64,000 nt of DNA from Pseudarthrobacter siccitolerans (GTDB taxonomy: Bacteria > Actinomycetota > Actinomycetes > Actinomycetales > Micrococcaceae): assembly GCF_030823375.1 (NCBI RefSeq), contig NZ_JAUSXB010000001.1:3844001-3908000 (forward strand), given 5' to 3'. The notes under the pieces were generated by a model. It was given only the letters and a program-made list of their open reading frames with translations. It did not search any database and had not been told where the DNA came from. This document shows positions 35,809 through 44,735 of this stretch, piece by piece. The stretch's first letter is position 1. Every line of letters begins with the position of its first letter. A program made the translations under genes and the position numbers.

Positions 35809-36504
35809 GTGGGTGGAAGATCCCAGCCGAACGAATCGGCCCAGCCGCGCTGGGCCAGAATCGCCGTCGTGGCCTATTTGTCTGTGACGTTTGCCGTTGT
35901 TGTCACATCGCTTCTGGCCGGAACCGTGGATACGGGCCTGGATGCGAGGTTCAAGGACGGCCTGCTGCACGCCATGGTGTTTCTGACGCTGCCCGTTTCG
36001 GCTGCATATTTCGTCATCGGGGCTTTTGGGTTCGGGGGTGGACCGGGCCTGGCCACGGTCCTCTACTTTTGCGGATACCTCCTCCTTGCGGTGGTCAACG
36101 CGGGTGTCTTCCGCTGGGTTGTCCGCAGCGCACGGAAGCGTGCGCCCGTTCCCACCGGCGTGCCCGGCACCCCGCCCCTGCAACCAGCCGTGAGGCTGCG
36201 CGGGGTAACCCCGGACGTCAGAAAGCTGTGGTGGACCGTGCCGCTGGCAGTGCTGCTGAGTCTTCCGCAATGGCTGGTGGCGGGTTTTGCCTGGTGCGGG
36301 ATCAGCGGTTGCAGCGGCGGAGGTTTCGGGGTGGCCACCGGGACCGAATGGGTCGCCGTCATCCTAAGCGTGGTCAACGGCGTGATCCTGGCAGTGGCCG
36401 TGTTCGCAGTGCGCTGGCTGTATCCCACCCGGCAACGTGCCCTCATTGCCCTGGCAGCCGGGACATTCTTCGCACTGCTGGGCGCTGCAGTCACCCACGG
36501 GTAG
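35809..36504 (+). CDS. Hypothetical four-to-five-helix membrane protein
   Basis: A 231-residue protein starting at a GTG preceded by GGGGGAG. Hydrophobic segments lie near residues 17-37, 52-75, 78-95, 140-160 and 177-225, with a basic loop RSARKRAPVP between. A CGISGCSGG motif sits between the fourth and fifth segments. No family recognised. It precedes the PEP synthase regulator by 70 bases. Confidence 0.7.
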   Translation: MGGRSQPNESAQPRWARIAVVAYLSVTFAVVVTSLLAGTVDTGLDARFKDGLLHAMVFLTLPVSAAYFVIGAFGFGGGPGLATVLYFCGYLLLAVVNAGVFRWVVRSARKRAPVPTGVPGTPPLQPAVRLRGVTPDVRKLWWTVPLAVLLSLPQWLVAGFAWCGISGCSGGGFGVATGTEWVAVILSVVNGVILAVAVFAVRWLYPTRQRALIALAAGTFFALLGAAVTHG

Positions 36505-36573
36505 GGGCGGCGGCTGCAGGAGTTTGAGTGCTCCTGGCGCTCTGCGGCGGCAACTGCCCGATAAGGTCAATCC

Positions 36574-37392
36574 ATGACCACTGACGCTCTACGGCCCGTC
36601 TATTTTCTTTCGGACAGCACCGGCATCACGGCGGAAACCCTGGGCAACACGTTGCTGACGCAGTTTCCCGGGAACAATTTCGACCGCATCACCATCCCGT
36701 TCATCACCACCGTTGACCAGGCGCGGTCCGTCGTCGGGATCATCGACGGCGTTGCCGCCACCGGCCCCACGCCGCTCGTCTTTTCGACGGCGGTCAGCAG
36801 CGAAATCCGCCAGACGCTGTCGGCATGCCAGGGGATCATCGTGGACCTCATCGGGACATATGTGGGGCAGCTGGAGCAGGCGCTGGGCAGCCATGCCAGC
36901 GGGGAACCCGGGCGGGCGCACGGCCTGGGAAACGCCGCGCGCTACCAGTCCCGGATGGCCGCCGTCGAGTATGCCATGGAGCACGACGACGGCCAGAGCC
37001 TGCGGGCGCTGGAAAAGGCCCAGGTCATCCTGGTGGCCCCGTCCCGCTGCGGGAAGACGCCCACCACCATGTACCTGGCGCTGCAGCACGGGATCTTCGC
37101 CGCGAACTTCCCGCTGGTGGAGGAGGACTTTGAACGGGAAGGGCTGCCCAGGTCGCTGAAGCCGTTCGTGTCGAAATGTTTCGGCCTGACCACCAACCCG
37201 CTGCGCCTGAGCCAGGTCCGCACCGAACGGCGCCGCGGCTCACCCTACGCCTCGCTGCGCCAGTGCGGGTTCGAGCTGCGCAGCGCGGAGCGGCTCTACG
37301 AATCCCACGGGATTCCGTACCTCAACTCGGCCAGCGTGTCCGTGGAGGAGATGGCGGCCACCATCCTGCAGAGAATGAACCTCAAGCATTAG
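36574..37392 (+). CDS. ppsR: PEP synthase regulatory kinase/pyrophosphorylase (DUF299)
   Basis: A 272-residue bifunctional enzyme that phosphorylates PEP synthase with ADP and reactivates it by phosphorolysis. The N-terminal YFLSDSTGITAETLGN and the P-loop VAPSRCGKTPTTMYLALQ are diagnostic of the DUF299 family; NSASVSVEEMA at the C-terminus is also conserved. It lies 145 bases before ppsA on the same strand, matching its partner. Confidence 0.95.
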   Translation: MTTDALRPVYFLSDSTGITAETLGNTLLTQFPGNNFDRITIPFITTVDQARSVVGIIDGVAATGPTPLVFSTAVSSEIRQTLSACQGIIVDLIGTYVGQLEQALGSHASGEPGRAHGLGNAARYQSRMAAVEYAMEHDDGQSLRALEKAQVILVAPSRCGKTPTTMYLALQHGIFAANFPLVEEDFEREGLPRSLKPFVSKCFGLTTNPLRLSQVRTERRRGSPYASLRQCGFELRSAERLYESHGIPYLNSASVSVEEMAATILQRMNLKH

Positions 37393-37456
37393 GGAAAACG
37401 TTTCAATAAGTGAGCTGGCGCACATCAGGTGGCGCGTCTCGCTCAGGCCTGCCACT

Positions 37457-37480
37457 GTGGAGGGGATTTGTGCCCTCCAC
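37457..37480 (+). repeat. Hairpin between ppsR and ppsA
   Basis: GTGGAGGG and CCCTCCAC are perfect 8-base arms around an 8-base loop. No T tract follows. It could reduce read-through, protect an mRNA end, or take part in control of ppsA; sequence alone does not decide. Confidence 0.45.
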
Positions 37481-37537
37481 CGGCCACCGCCGTGAGCAGG
37501 GCCTTGGCACTTCACCCTCTGCGAAGGAGCAGTAACT

Positions 37538-39973
37538 ATGGCAACAGACATCCTGTGGTTCTCGGAACTCGGACTCAATGACCTGGACCGGGTGGGCGGC
37601 AAGAACGCCTCCCTCGGCGAGATGGTGCAGAACCTCACTTCTGCAGGGGTTCAGGTGCCGGACGGTTTCGCCACCACTGCGGATGCCTACCGCCGCTTCC
37701 TGTCCGATTCCGGGCTGGACCAGCGGATCGTTGACCGGCTGGTGGGCCTGGACACCGACGACGTGACGGCCCTGGCTGCCGCCGGGCAGGAAATCCGGAC
37801 CCTGATCCGCCAGACGCCCTTCCTGCCGGACTTCGAGGAACAGCTCCGAAACTCGTACCGGGAACTGGTGGAGAAGCACGGCGGCTCCGATGACCTGTCT
37901 TGGGCTGTGCGGTCCAGTGCGACGGCGGAAGACCTCCCGGACGCGTCCTTCGCCGGGCAGCAGGAGACCTTCCTGAACGTCCGCGGGATCGAGAACATCC
38001 TGGCCGCCATCAAGGACGTGTTCGCGTCGCTCTACAACGACCGGGCCATCGCGTACCGGGTGCACCACAAGTTCGAGCACGCGGACGTGGCCCTCTCGGC
38101 GGGCGTGCAGCGGATGGTGCGCTCCGACGTCGGGGCCTCCGGCGTCATGTTCACCATGGACACCGAATCGGGCTTCCAGGACGCCGTGTTCGTCACCTCC
38201 TCCTACGGCCTCGGCGAGGCCGTTGTCCAGGGCGCCGTAAACCCGGATGAGTTCTATGTGTACAAGCCGGCGCTGCAGGCTGGCCGTCCCGCCATCCTCA
38301 AGCGGGGACTGGGCGAGAAGGCCCTGCAGATGACATACACGAGCAGCCAGGAGATCGGCCGCACCATCGACTTTGTCCCCGTGGAGGCGTCCCTGCGGAA
38401 CCGCTTCAGCCTCAGCGACGACGACGTCGAGCAGCTCGCCCGGCACGCCGTGGCCATCGAGAACCACTACGGCCGTCCCATGGACATCGAATGGGGCAAG
38501 GACGGGATCGACGGCGGCCTGTACATCCTGCAGGCACGCCCGGAAACGGTGCAGTCCCGCCGCGCCCCCGGCAGCCAGAGCCGGTTCCGCCTCAACGAAA
38601 CCGGCCCGGTCCTGGCCGAGGGCCGCGCAATCGGCCAGCGCATCGGTGCCGGCAGCGTCCGCATCCTCACCGCCATCGACCAGATGGCCGCGTTCCAGAC
38701 CGGCGACGTCCTGGTGGCTGACATGACCGACCCTGACTGGGAACCGATTATGAAGCGCGCCTCCGCAATCGTGACCAACCGCGGCGGACGGACCTGCCAC
38801 GCGGCCATCATCGCCCGGGAACTGGGGATCCCCGCCGTCGTCGGAACCGGCTCCGCCACGGAGGCACTGTCCGACGGGCAGGAGGTCACCGTTTCCTGCG
38901 CCGACGGCGAGACCGGCGTCATCTACGAAGGCCTGCTGGACTTCACCGTGGAGGAAACCGGGATCACCAAGATGCCCGACGCCCCCGTCAAGGTGATGAT
39001 GAATGTGGGCACCCCGGAACAGGCGTTCACCTTCGCCCAGCTGCCCAACCACGGCGTGGGGCTGGCCCGGCTCGAGTTCATCATCAACCGCCAGATCGGC
39101 ATCCACCCCAAGGCGCTGCTGAACCTGGACAGCGAGCCGGAGGATGTGGCCGCGCAGATCCGGGAGCGGATCGCGGCGTACAGTGGCCCGCGGGACTATT
39201 ACATCAAGCGCCTGGCCGAAGGGGTGTCCACCATCGCCGCCGCGTTCGCGCCGGAGCCGGTGATTGTGCGCATGTCCGACTTCAAGTCCAACGAGTACGC
39301 CAACCTCCTGGGCGGGCCGGCCTACGAGCCGCACGAAGAGAACCCGATGCTCGGCTTCCGCGGCGCCTCACGCTACCTGGAACCGTCCTTCCGCGACTGC
39401 TTCGACCTTGAGTGCGAGGCCCTGTCCTTCGTCCGCAACGAGATGGGCCTGACCAACGTCAAGCTCATGATCCCGTTCGTGCGGACCCTCGAGGAGGCCC
39501 GCGGCGTCATTGAGCTGCTCGCCGAGAACGGGCTGCGCCGCGGCGAGAACGGCCTGGAAGTGATCATGATGTGTGAGCTTCCCTCCAACGCGCTCCTCGC
39601 CGACGAGTTCCTGGACCACTTTGACGGCTTCTCGATCGGCTCCAACGACATGACCCAGCTGGCCCTGGGCCTGGACCGGGATTCAGCGATTGTGTCCGCA
39701 GGCTTCGATGAGCGCGATCCTGCCGTCAAGAAGCTCCTCAGCATGGCCATCCGGGCCTGCCGGGAACGCGGCAAATACGTGGGCATCTGCGGCCAGGGCC
39801 CCAGCGACCACCCGGACCTCGCCGAGTGGCTGGTGGATCAGGGCATCGACTCCGTCTCCCTGAACCCGGACACCGTGGTGGACACCTGGCTCCGTCTCGC
39901 GGACGTCGCGGCGCGCGCTTCAGCCGTGGCTGAGGCCGAGGACGCGTTCGTGGCGGGTGCCGGGGTCCGCTAA
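37538..39973 (+). CDS. ppsA: Phosphoenolpyruvate synthase
   Basis: An 811-residue enzyme converting pyruvate and ATP to PEP, AMP and phosphate, for gluconeogenic growth. ATP-grasp region: [10 protein letters not shown] and [20 protein letters not shown]; swivelling domain: His421 in [23 protein letters not shown] (position equal to the E. coli enzyme); C-terminal PEP/pyruvate barrel: [22 protein letters not shown] and [22 protein letters not shown] precedes the ATG. Preceded by its regulator. Confidence 0.97.
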   Translation: MATDILWFSELGLNDLDRVGGKNASLGEMVQNLTSAGVQVPDGFATTADAYRRFLSDSGLDQRIVDRLVGLDTDDVTALAAAGQEIRTLIRQTPFLPDFEEQLRNSYRELVEKHGGSDDLSWAVRSSATAEDLPDASFAGQQETFLNVRGIENILAAIKDVFASLYNDRAIAYRVHHKFEHADVALSAGVQRMVRSDVGASGVMFTMDTESGFQDAVFVTSSYGLGEAVVQGAVNPDEFYVYKPALQAGRPAILKRGLGEKALQMTYTSSQEIGRTIDFVPVEASLRNRFSLSDDDVEQLARHAVAIENHYGRPMDIEWGKDGIDGGLYILQARPETVQSRRAPGSQSRFRLNETGPVLAEGRAIGQRIGAGSVRILTAIDQMAAFQTGDVLVADMTDPDWEPIMKRASAIVTNRGGRTCHAAIIARELGIPAVVGTGSATEALSDGQEVTVSCADGETGVIYEGLLDFTVEETGITKMPDAPVKVMMNVGTPEQAFTFAQLPNHGVGLARLEFIINRQIGIHPKALLNLDSEPEDVAAQIRERIAAYSGPRDYYIKRLAEGVSTIAAAFAPEPVIVRMSDFKSNEYANLLGGPAYEPHEENPMLGFRGASRYLEPSFRDCFDLECEALSFVRNEMGLTNVKLMIPFVRTLEEARGVIELLAENGLRRGENGLEVIMMCELPSNALLADEFLDHFDGFSIGSNDMTQLALGLDRDSAIVSAGFDERDPAVKKLLSMAIRACRERGKYVGICGQGPSDHPDLAEWLVDQGIDSVSLNPDTVVDTWLRLADVAARASAVAEAEDAFVAGAGVR

Positions 39974-39990
39974 GCCCTTGGATGGGTTGC

Positions 39991-40023
39991 CGTGCCGCCG
40001 TTGGGAATCCCGACGGCGGCACG
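39991..40023 (+). terminator. Terminator after ppsA
   Basis: CGTGCCGCCG and CGGCGGCACG are perfect arms, extendable by one T-A pair, with a loop of about a dozen bases; again built on the CGACGGCGGC string. Confidence 0.7.
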
Positions 40024-40193
40024 CGCCTACGCCACCCCTGTATCCTGACAAAGTAGGTTCAAAGTAGTCACTCTCCGGCTGGCCCCCGGACTCTTGGAAT
40101 GGATTCCTTATCAGTACCGAGACGCCAGCTCCCGGGGGAATCCCGACGTCGGACCCCAAGCCCCCGCGCGCAGCTGCGGCGGAGCCCGCCCTC

Positions 40194-41297
40194 GTGGCCT
40201 GGGCCGAGGCTGGTGAGAGCCTGACCGCGCGATGGCGTTCGGCGAACGGCAGACCGGCGCCGAAGCGCGTCGAAGTGGTCTCCGACTCCCTCACGGCCGA
40301 TGATGCGTACCGGATGGCGTCCCAGGGGATCGCGATGCTCTGGCACGGTGACTTCCACAACGGGCGGCAGATCCTCAGCGCCCTGGACCGGCGGGTAGGC
40401 GCCGGCAAGAAAAAGACCCCAGGAACTCCGGCCGATGTGTTCTATCGCTATCGCCAGTCCCGCTCGCATCGTGCACGCATCCTCGGCCTGCTGCTGATTC
40501 CCCTTGATCCTGGCCCGGTGGTGCCGCTGCGCCGCGCACCGGATATCAGGGAGGCCGCCGCGGAAGCGTACGGTGATATCGGCGAATCTTCCATCGTGTC
40601 CCTGCATGAGCTTGTCGGGGCAATTGGCGCCCACCAGTGGCGGCGGAATGGCGTCTACGTCGATGCCCTCCACGGCCGCATCCACCCGCACTATGGAACG
40701 TTCTTCCCCACCCGGAGCGAGTATGTGGACCTTGTGGCCGCCGCTCCGCTGCCCTCTGACACGCTGGCGTTCGACGTCGGAACCGGCACCGGGGTGCTCG
40801 CTGCCATCCTCGCGCGCCGCGGCGTCCGCCGCGTGGTGGCGACGGACAATGAACCGCGTGCCATCGCCTGTGCCGGTGAGAATTTCCGGAACCTCGGTGT
40901 CCAGGACCGTGCTGAGGCCGTCCTGACCGACATGTTCCCGCTCGGACGGGCACCGCTGGTCGTGTGCAACCCGCCCTGGATTCCGGCCACGCCGCATTCC
41001 AGCCTGGACAGCGCCGTCTACGACCCCGGGAGCAGGATGCTGTTCCGCTTCCTGAACGAACTCCCCGACCATTTGGAACCCGGTGGTGAGGGCTGGCTTG
41101 TTCTCTCCGACCTGGCCGAGCACCTTGGCCTGCGGTCGCGTGAGGATCTGCTGACCGCCATCAAGGCGGCCGGGCTGAAGGTGGTGGAACGGCTCGACAC
41201 CAGGCCAACGCATCCGAAGGCATCGGACCGCGGCGATCCTCTGTTCGCTGCGCGCGCGGCCGAGGTCACGTCCCTGTGGCGGCTTGTTCCCCGGTAG
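40194..41297 (+). CDS. Class I SAM-dependent methyltransferase
   Basis: A 367-residue protein. The C-terminal ~200 residues form the Rossmann methyltransferase: motif I FDVGTGTGVLA, acidic ATDNEP, and motif IV VCNPPWIPA (N-P-P-W), typical of N5-glutamine/RNA-type enzymes. The N-terminal ~150 residues are a separate domain without assignment. The GTG at 40194 is the first standard start codon, yet the frame is open and coding-like back to a stop at 40065 without any ATG, GTG or TTG; a weak start or a sequence change may hide the real N-terminus. Confidence 0.8.
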   Translation: MAWAEAGESLTARWRSANGRPAPKRVEVVSDSLTADDAYRMASQGIAMLWHGDFHNGRQILSALDRRVGAGKKKTPGTPADVFYRYRQSRSHRARILGLLLIPLDPGPVVPLRRAPDIREAAAEAYGDIGESSIVSLHELVGAIGAHQWRRNGVYVDALHGRIHPHYGTFFPTRSEYVDLVAAAPLPSDTLAFDVGTGTGVLAAILARRGVRRVVATDNEPRAIACAGENFRNLGVQDRAEAVLTDMFPLGRAPLVVCNPPWIPATPHSSLDSAVYDPGSRMLFRFLNELPDHLEPGGEGWLVLSDLAEHLGLRSREDLLTAIKAAGLKVVERLDTRPTHPKASDRGDPLFAARAAEVTSLWRLVPR

Positions 41298-41344
41298 TCC
41301 AGGGCACTGAGGTGTAGGACGCGCAGCAGGCAGTGGTCCTGCTC

Positions 41345-41662
41345 CTAGCCGTTGTCCGCGCCGTCTCCGGTGTCCTCCCACATGACATCCAGATTGTGGA
41401 AGATCACCGGTCCATCGCACAGTTCCGCCATCTTGGCAGCGAACTCCGACGTTTCCGGCCGGCCGGAATTCTCCATTGCCGAGTCGAAGGATTCGAAGTG
41501 GACGATGGTGAAATAGGTCCCGGGATGGTCCCTGTCCGCCGTGGCAATAATGCGGCGGAACGTGGCCGGAGTGCTCCCCCCGGTTCTTGAAGGACGGCCC
41601 AGTTCTTCGATCTCCTTGATGCGGGAGGTCTTGAATTCGATGATCTGCACAAACCCGGCCAT
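41345..41662 (-). CDS. Small dimeric alpha/beta-barrel-like protein
   Basis: A 105-residue soluble protein. The pattern VQIIEFKTSRIKEIEEL, YFTIVHFESFDSAMENS and FHNLDVMWEDTG resembles the ferredoxin-like dimeric alpha/beta barrel seen in antibiotic-monooxygenase-type and quinol-related proteins; the catalytic function is not predictable. Strong GAGGAG before the ATG. Confidence 0.7.
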   Translation of the reverse strand: MAGFVQIIEFKTSRIKEIEELGRPSRTGGSTPATFRRIIATADRDHPGTYFTIVHFESFDSAMENSGRPETSEFAAKMAELCDGPVIFHNLDVMWEDTGDGADNG

Positions 41663-42008
41663 GACGGCTCCTCGACGGCGGTGGACGTTGGTCCGGATCA
41701 GCCTAGTCCCGGCGTCGGGCGGCGAACAGGGCAGAACTGCCCTGGCTTAGCGCTATGTGATGCTGGAGCCGGGGCAGGGGATGACGTAGTCAGCCGTAGG
41801 TGGCAAGCGTAAAGGTGACCCTTCCCACCTTATTTTGAGCAGCTCATGATAACCCTGTAAAGTTGGGTACAGGCCGCCGTAGCCCTTGAGTACCGCACCG
41901 GTGAACATACCCGGGCCAGCGGGGCAAGCGCCACATGCGCAACCGCCCTCCTGCTTGAGCGGCACAAGAACCTGTATGGCCCTCATCCCGAAATCCCACG
42001 GAGAACCC
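41663..42008. other. Promoter and long leader of the GSYVT-repeat gene
   Basis: About 345 bases with no supported gene. The proximal part holds the promoter listed separately; between it and the ATG at 42009 is an untranslated leader of about 140 bases that is long for so small a gene and could be structured. A minus-strand frame across it has no domain. Confidence 0.4.
41835..41863 (+). promoter_or_regulatory. Sigma70-type promoter for the GSYVT-repeat gene
   Basis: TTGAGC (41835-41840), a 17-base spacer and TAAAGT (41858-41863) match -35 and -10 (TANNNT) elements; initiation would fall near 41870. Confidence 0.55.
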
Positions 42009-42257
42009 ATGACTTTGCTGACCGAACGCCCCGCAACATCCTCATCCGCCGCCGACGCCGCCGTGCGCGGCGGCAGCTACGTGACTCTCCCCGCCGGCAG
42101 CGTCCCGGCCGGCGTCGAGGGCAGCTATGTCACCGTCGCTGGCGCCCGTAACCTGCCTCCCGTCACCCGTGGCAGCTATGTCACAGTAGACGGCGGTCCC
42201 GTTGTTGCCGCCAGCGTCATCGAGGGCAGCTACGTAACGCTTCCAACGGCGGCCTAG
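42009..42257 (+). CDS. Small GSYVT-repeat protein, 82 aa
   Basis: Not recognised. The ATG has GGAG at ideal spacing. After a polar leader of about 20 residues (MTLLTERPATSSSAADAA) the protein consists of four units spaced 17-18 residues apart, each starting with (R/E)GSYVT: GGSYVTLPAG, EGSYVTVAGA, RGSYVTVDGG, EGSYVTLPTA. No Cys or Lys is present and no signal peptide or helix is visible. It has its own promoter and terminator, so it is a free-standing unit. A repeated-core design is reminiscent of some peptide precursors, but no modification enzyme is adjacent. Confidence 0.75.
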   Translation: MTLLTERPATSSSAADAAVRGGSYVTLPAGSVPAGVEGSYVTVAGARNLPPVTRGSYVTVDGGPVVAASVIEGSYVTLPTAA

Positions 42258-42300
42258 GGTCCAGCGCCCAGCGGGGGATAGCACCACCGCGCGGGCATAA

Positions 42301-42347
42301 AAGGAGGCCGACGGCGACACTGGGTGTCGTCATCGGCCTCCTTTTTC
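42301..42347. terminator. Bidirectional terminator with T/A tails
   Basis: A long stem with one internal mismatch pair (left arm 42301-42321, right arm 42325-42345), loop of three to five bases, TTTTT on the plus strand and TTTT on the minus strand. It serves the GSYVT-repeat gene and the convergent ThDP enzyme gene. Confidence 0.85.
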
Positions 42348-42359
42348 GTGCCCGTGGAG

Positions 42360-44018
42360 CTACCCCGCCACCGCAGTCGTCGCCGCCTGCTTGGCGTTCA
42401 TCCACTCGCTCATCCAAGGGGCCCGGACGCTGGATGTGATCCGGCAGTCGGCCACGAAGGTGCCCTTGGCGCCGGCGTCGATCCAGTCCGTGAGCGCGGA
42501 AAGGTCCGTCAGGGAACGGATGACCGCGGACTCGGCACCGAGCGCTCGGGCGATGCCGCTGAAGTCCACTTCGGGGATCAACATCGGCTTTTCGGTCAGG
42601 CCCTGGGAGCCGTACTGGTGGATTTCGGCCCCGTAGGCGGCATCGTTGTAGATCACCACGATGGCGCTCTTCGCCGCGCCTAGGAGTGATTCGAGGTCGG
42701 ACAGGCCCATCAGGAAACCGCCGTCGCCCGACGCCAGCACCAGGGTGCGGCCGTCCTCCACCGCGCGGGCTGCCCCGACGGCACTGGCCAAGCCAAGCCC
42801 GATGGCCTGGAACGCGGTCCCCACCATGACGAGGTCCTGCGGCCGCGGGATGTCCCAGTACATGGGTGCCCAACCGAGAAAGTGCCCGCCGTCCTGCACC
42901 ACCGTACGGCGCTCCGGTAGCACGGCGTCGAGTGCCGTGGCAAGGGCGCGCGGGTCCAGCCGGCCGTCCGCGGTCTCGTCGGAGCCCGGGTGGTGGGCCG
43001 GCCCTTCGGCCAGGCGCCTGCGGGCTTCCGCGCGCCACGCGTCCGCCGCAGCCTCGCCGTCCAGCAGCTGAAGCAGGCGCGTCGCAGCGGACTTCACATC
43101 GGCGCTGATGAACAGGTCTACCCGCGGGTTTGTGGGTTGCAGGGCGGTATCGATCTGGATGACGGTGCTGTCCGGGCCGAGCAGGTGCCCGAACCGCATG
43201 GTGAAAGGGCTCAGGCTGGCCCCCGCTACCAGGACCACGTCGGCCTCGCCCATGAGCCCTGCCGCGGTGTCGGTGCCGAAACCGCCGGCCACGCCCAGGT
43301 ACCCCTCGCCGTTGAGGAGGTTGAGCGCCAGGGCGGTTCCGGCGGTCAGTGCGCCGAGCCGGTCGGCGAGTTCGCGCAGCTCCGGGCCGGCGCCGGCGAG
43401 GTGCGCGCCGCGGCCCGCGAGGATCAGCGGCCGCCTGGCCCCGGCGAGAAGGCGGGCCACCTGCCCAAGGTCTGTGCCGCCGTCGTCCGTCACCTTGGGG
43501 GCCAAGGGCGCCGGAAGCTCCTCGTCCTCAGCCTCGAGTGCTGCCAGGTCGTAGGGGATGGCAATCACGACGGCGGTGCGGCGGGTGAGTGCGTACTCCA
43601 CCGCCTGCCGGGTGATGGAGCCCGCAGCATCGCGGGTGACGGTGAAGGTGGCCGCGCCCAGGCTTGCGGCGATGGCCGCCTGGTCCACGTCCTGCGGTCG
43701 GGCGCCGCTGCTCGGGGCGTCCCCGGTGACAAGCACGACGGGTATCTGCGCCTGGACGGACTCGGCGAGGGCGGTGAGGGCGTTGGTGTAGCCGGGACCG
43801 TAGGTGGTGGTGCCCGCGGCGAGCCGGCGCGACGTGCGGTAGTAGGCGTCGGCCGCAGCGATGGCGGCGCCTTCATGCCGGACGGGGGAGAAGCGCAGGC
43901 CCAGCTTTTCGGCGGCGTCCAGGAAGTAGACGTTGCCGTTGCCCATGACGCCGAAGACGTCGCTGAGGTAGCTGCTGAGAACCTGTGCCACGCGGCCGGA
44001 AACGGTAAGTGAAGTCAT
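42360..44018 (-). CDS. Thiamine-diphosphate enzyme, acetolactate synthase/keto-acid decarboxylase-like
   Basis: A 552-residue ThDP enzyme. N-terminal PYR domain with catalytic Glu49 in VRHEGAAIAAADAYYR, a central DHS-like domain, and a C-terminal PP domain with the metal-ThDP motif GDGGFLMGLSDLESL followed by VIYNDAAYG. This family includes acetolactate synthases, benzoylformate and indolepyruvate decarboxylases; residues do not settle which. The ATG at 44018 is chosen because the 38 upstream in-frame residues are not ThDP-like. It follows an Lrp regulator on the same strand and lies near an aminotransferase and permease, which favours a keto acid derived from an amino acid as substrate (inference). 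Confidence 0.85.
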   Translation of the reverse strand: MTSLTVSGRVAQVLSSYLSDVFGVMGNGNVYFLDAAEKLGLRFSPVRHEGAAIAAADAYYRTSRRLAAGTTTYGPGYTNALTALAESVQAQIPVVLVTGDAPSSGARPQDVDQAAIAASLGAATFTVTRDAAGSITRQAVEYALTRRTAVVIAIPYDLAALEAEDEELPAPLAPKVTDDGGTDLGQVARLLAGARRPLILAGRGAHLAGAGPELRELADRLGALTAGTALALNLLNGEGYLGVAGGFGTDTAAGLMGEADVVLVAGASLSPFTMRFGHLLGPDSTVIQIDTALQPTNPRVDLFISADVKSAATRLLQLLDGEAAADAWRAEARRRLAEGPAHHPGSDETADGRLDPRALATALDAVLPERRTVVQDGGHFLGWAPMYWDIPRPQDLVMVGTAFQAIGLGLASAVGAARAVEDGRTLVLASGDGGFLMGLSDLESLLGAAKSAIVVIYNDAAYGAEIHQYGSQGLTEKPMLIPEVDFSGIARALGAESAVIRSLTDLSALTDWIDAGAKGTFVADCRITSSVRAPWMSEWMNAKQAATTAVAG

Positions 44019-44100
44019 GCAGGAATCGTGCGCCGAGGATTGCGCATAGGCAATAGCGTGGATTTGGGTTGGGAGAATTGGCAGCAGAAGCGGTAGCCAA

Positions 44101-44114
44101 GTGAAAATATGCCC
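44101..44114 (+). promoter_or_regulatory. Candidate Lrp-binding motif, copy 1
   Basis: GTGAAAATATGCCC, between the Lrp gene and the ThDP gene. It sits in an inverted repeat CAAGTG...CACTTG and matches copy 2 in 13 of 14 positions in opposite orientation. Confidence 0.5.
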
Positions 44115-44138
44115 ACTTGTGGCCTGGGTCACCCCGCT

Positions 44139-44642
44139 TTACTCGGAGGCGCGGGACTCCTGCTCGGACAACCGGCTCAGGAGTCCGTCGTAGCGCGGCG
44201 GCATGAGTTCCAGCACGGAGATGGCCGTGCTGGTCCGCTGGATCCCGTCGATTTCCAGGATCTGGTTGGTGATGCGGTAGAGGTCGGCCGTGCCGCGGGC
44301 CACCACCTTGGCCATGAGGTCCGCGTCGCCGGTGGTGGCGTGCACTTCGATGACCTCCGGGATGGCCGCGAGCCCGTCTTCCACCGCGCCGGTCCGCGTC
44401 TGGCTGATGGACAGCGAGAGGAAGGCCATGAGTTCGTAGCCGAGCGCGGCGGGGTCCAGCCTGCGGCTGAAGGAGCGGAGGGCGCCGCTGCCCTCAAGCC
44501 GTGCCAGTCGGGCGTGGACGGTGTTGCGGGCGACGCCGAGCGTCCGGGAGAGTGCCAGGGCGCTGGCTTCGGGGTCCTTGTCGAGGGCCAGGATGATCCT
44601 GCCGTCGAGGGAATCCAGGGCGCGGGAGTTTGGAATGGTCAT
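44139..44642 (-). CDS. Lrp/AsnC-family regulator
   Basis: A 167-residue regulator. Residues about 10-60 form the AsnC helix-turn-helix (LDGRIILALDKDPEASALAL, TLGVARNTVHARLARLEGSG), followed by a RAM ligand-binding domain (FLSLSISQTRTGAVEDGLA, VHATTGDADLMAKVVA). Such regulators sense amino acids and control their transport and metabolism. It is divergent from an aminotransferase-permease pair and upstream of the ThDP gene, all likely targets. An AT-rich motif covers its own start codon. Confidence 0.92.
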   Translation of the reverse strand: MTIPNSRALDSLDGRIILALDKDPEASALALSRTLGVARNTVHARLARLEGSGALRSFSRRLDPAALGYELMAFLSLSISQTRTGAVEDGLAAIPEVIEVHATTGDADLMAKVVARGTADLYRITNQILEIDGIQRTSTAISVLELMPPRYDGLLSRLSEQESRASE

Positions 44643-44650
44643 ATTTTCAC
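44637..44650 (-). promoter_or_regulatory. Candidate Lrp-binding motif, copy 2
   Basis: Reading the minus strand, GTGAAAATATGACC overlaps the ATG of the Lrp gene. Together with copy 1 it flanks the gene in inverted orientation, as expected for autoregulation and control of both neighbours. Confidence 0.5.
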
Positions 44651-44735
44651 CACGAGTATTAGAAGTTGAGCAGAAGTCCCAATGGGTTGAGGGTATCTTG
44701 CAATGTGCGCCGGGTCACAATCATGATCAGTCCTC

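Noticed and set aside
37403..39334. Long minus-strand frame opposite ppsA
   Set aside because: High-GC antisense shadow; the plus strand carries the complete PEP synthase with all motifs.
42009..42257. Calling the GSYVT-repeat protein a ribosomally made modified peptide precursor
   Set aside because: No maturation enzyme, protease or exporter is adjacent, and the repeats lack Cys and Lys; only the repeat design suggests it.
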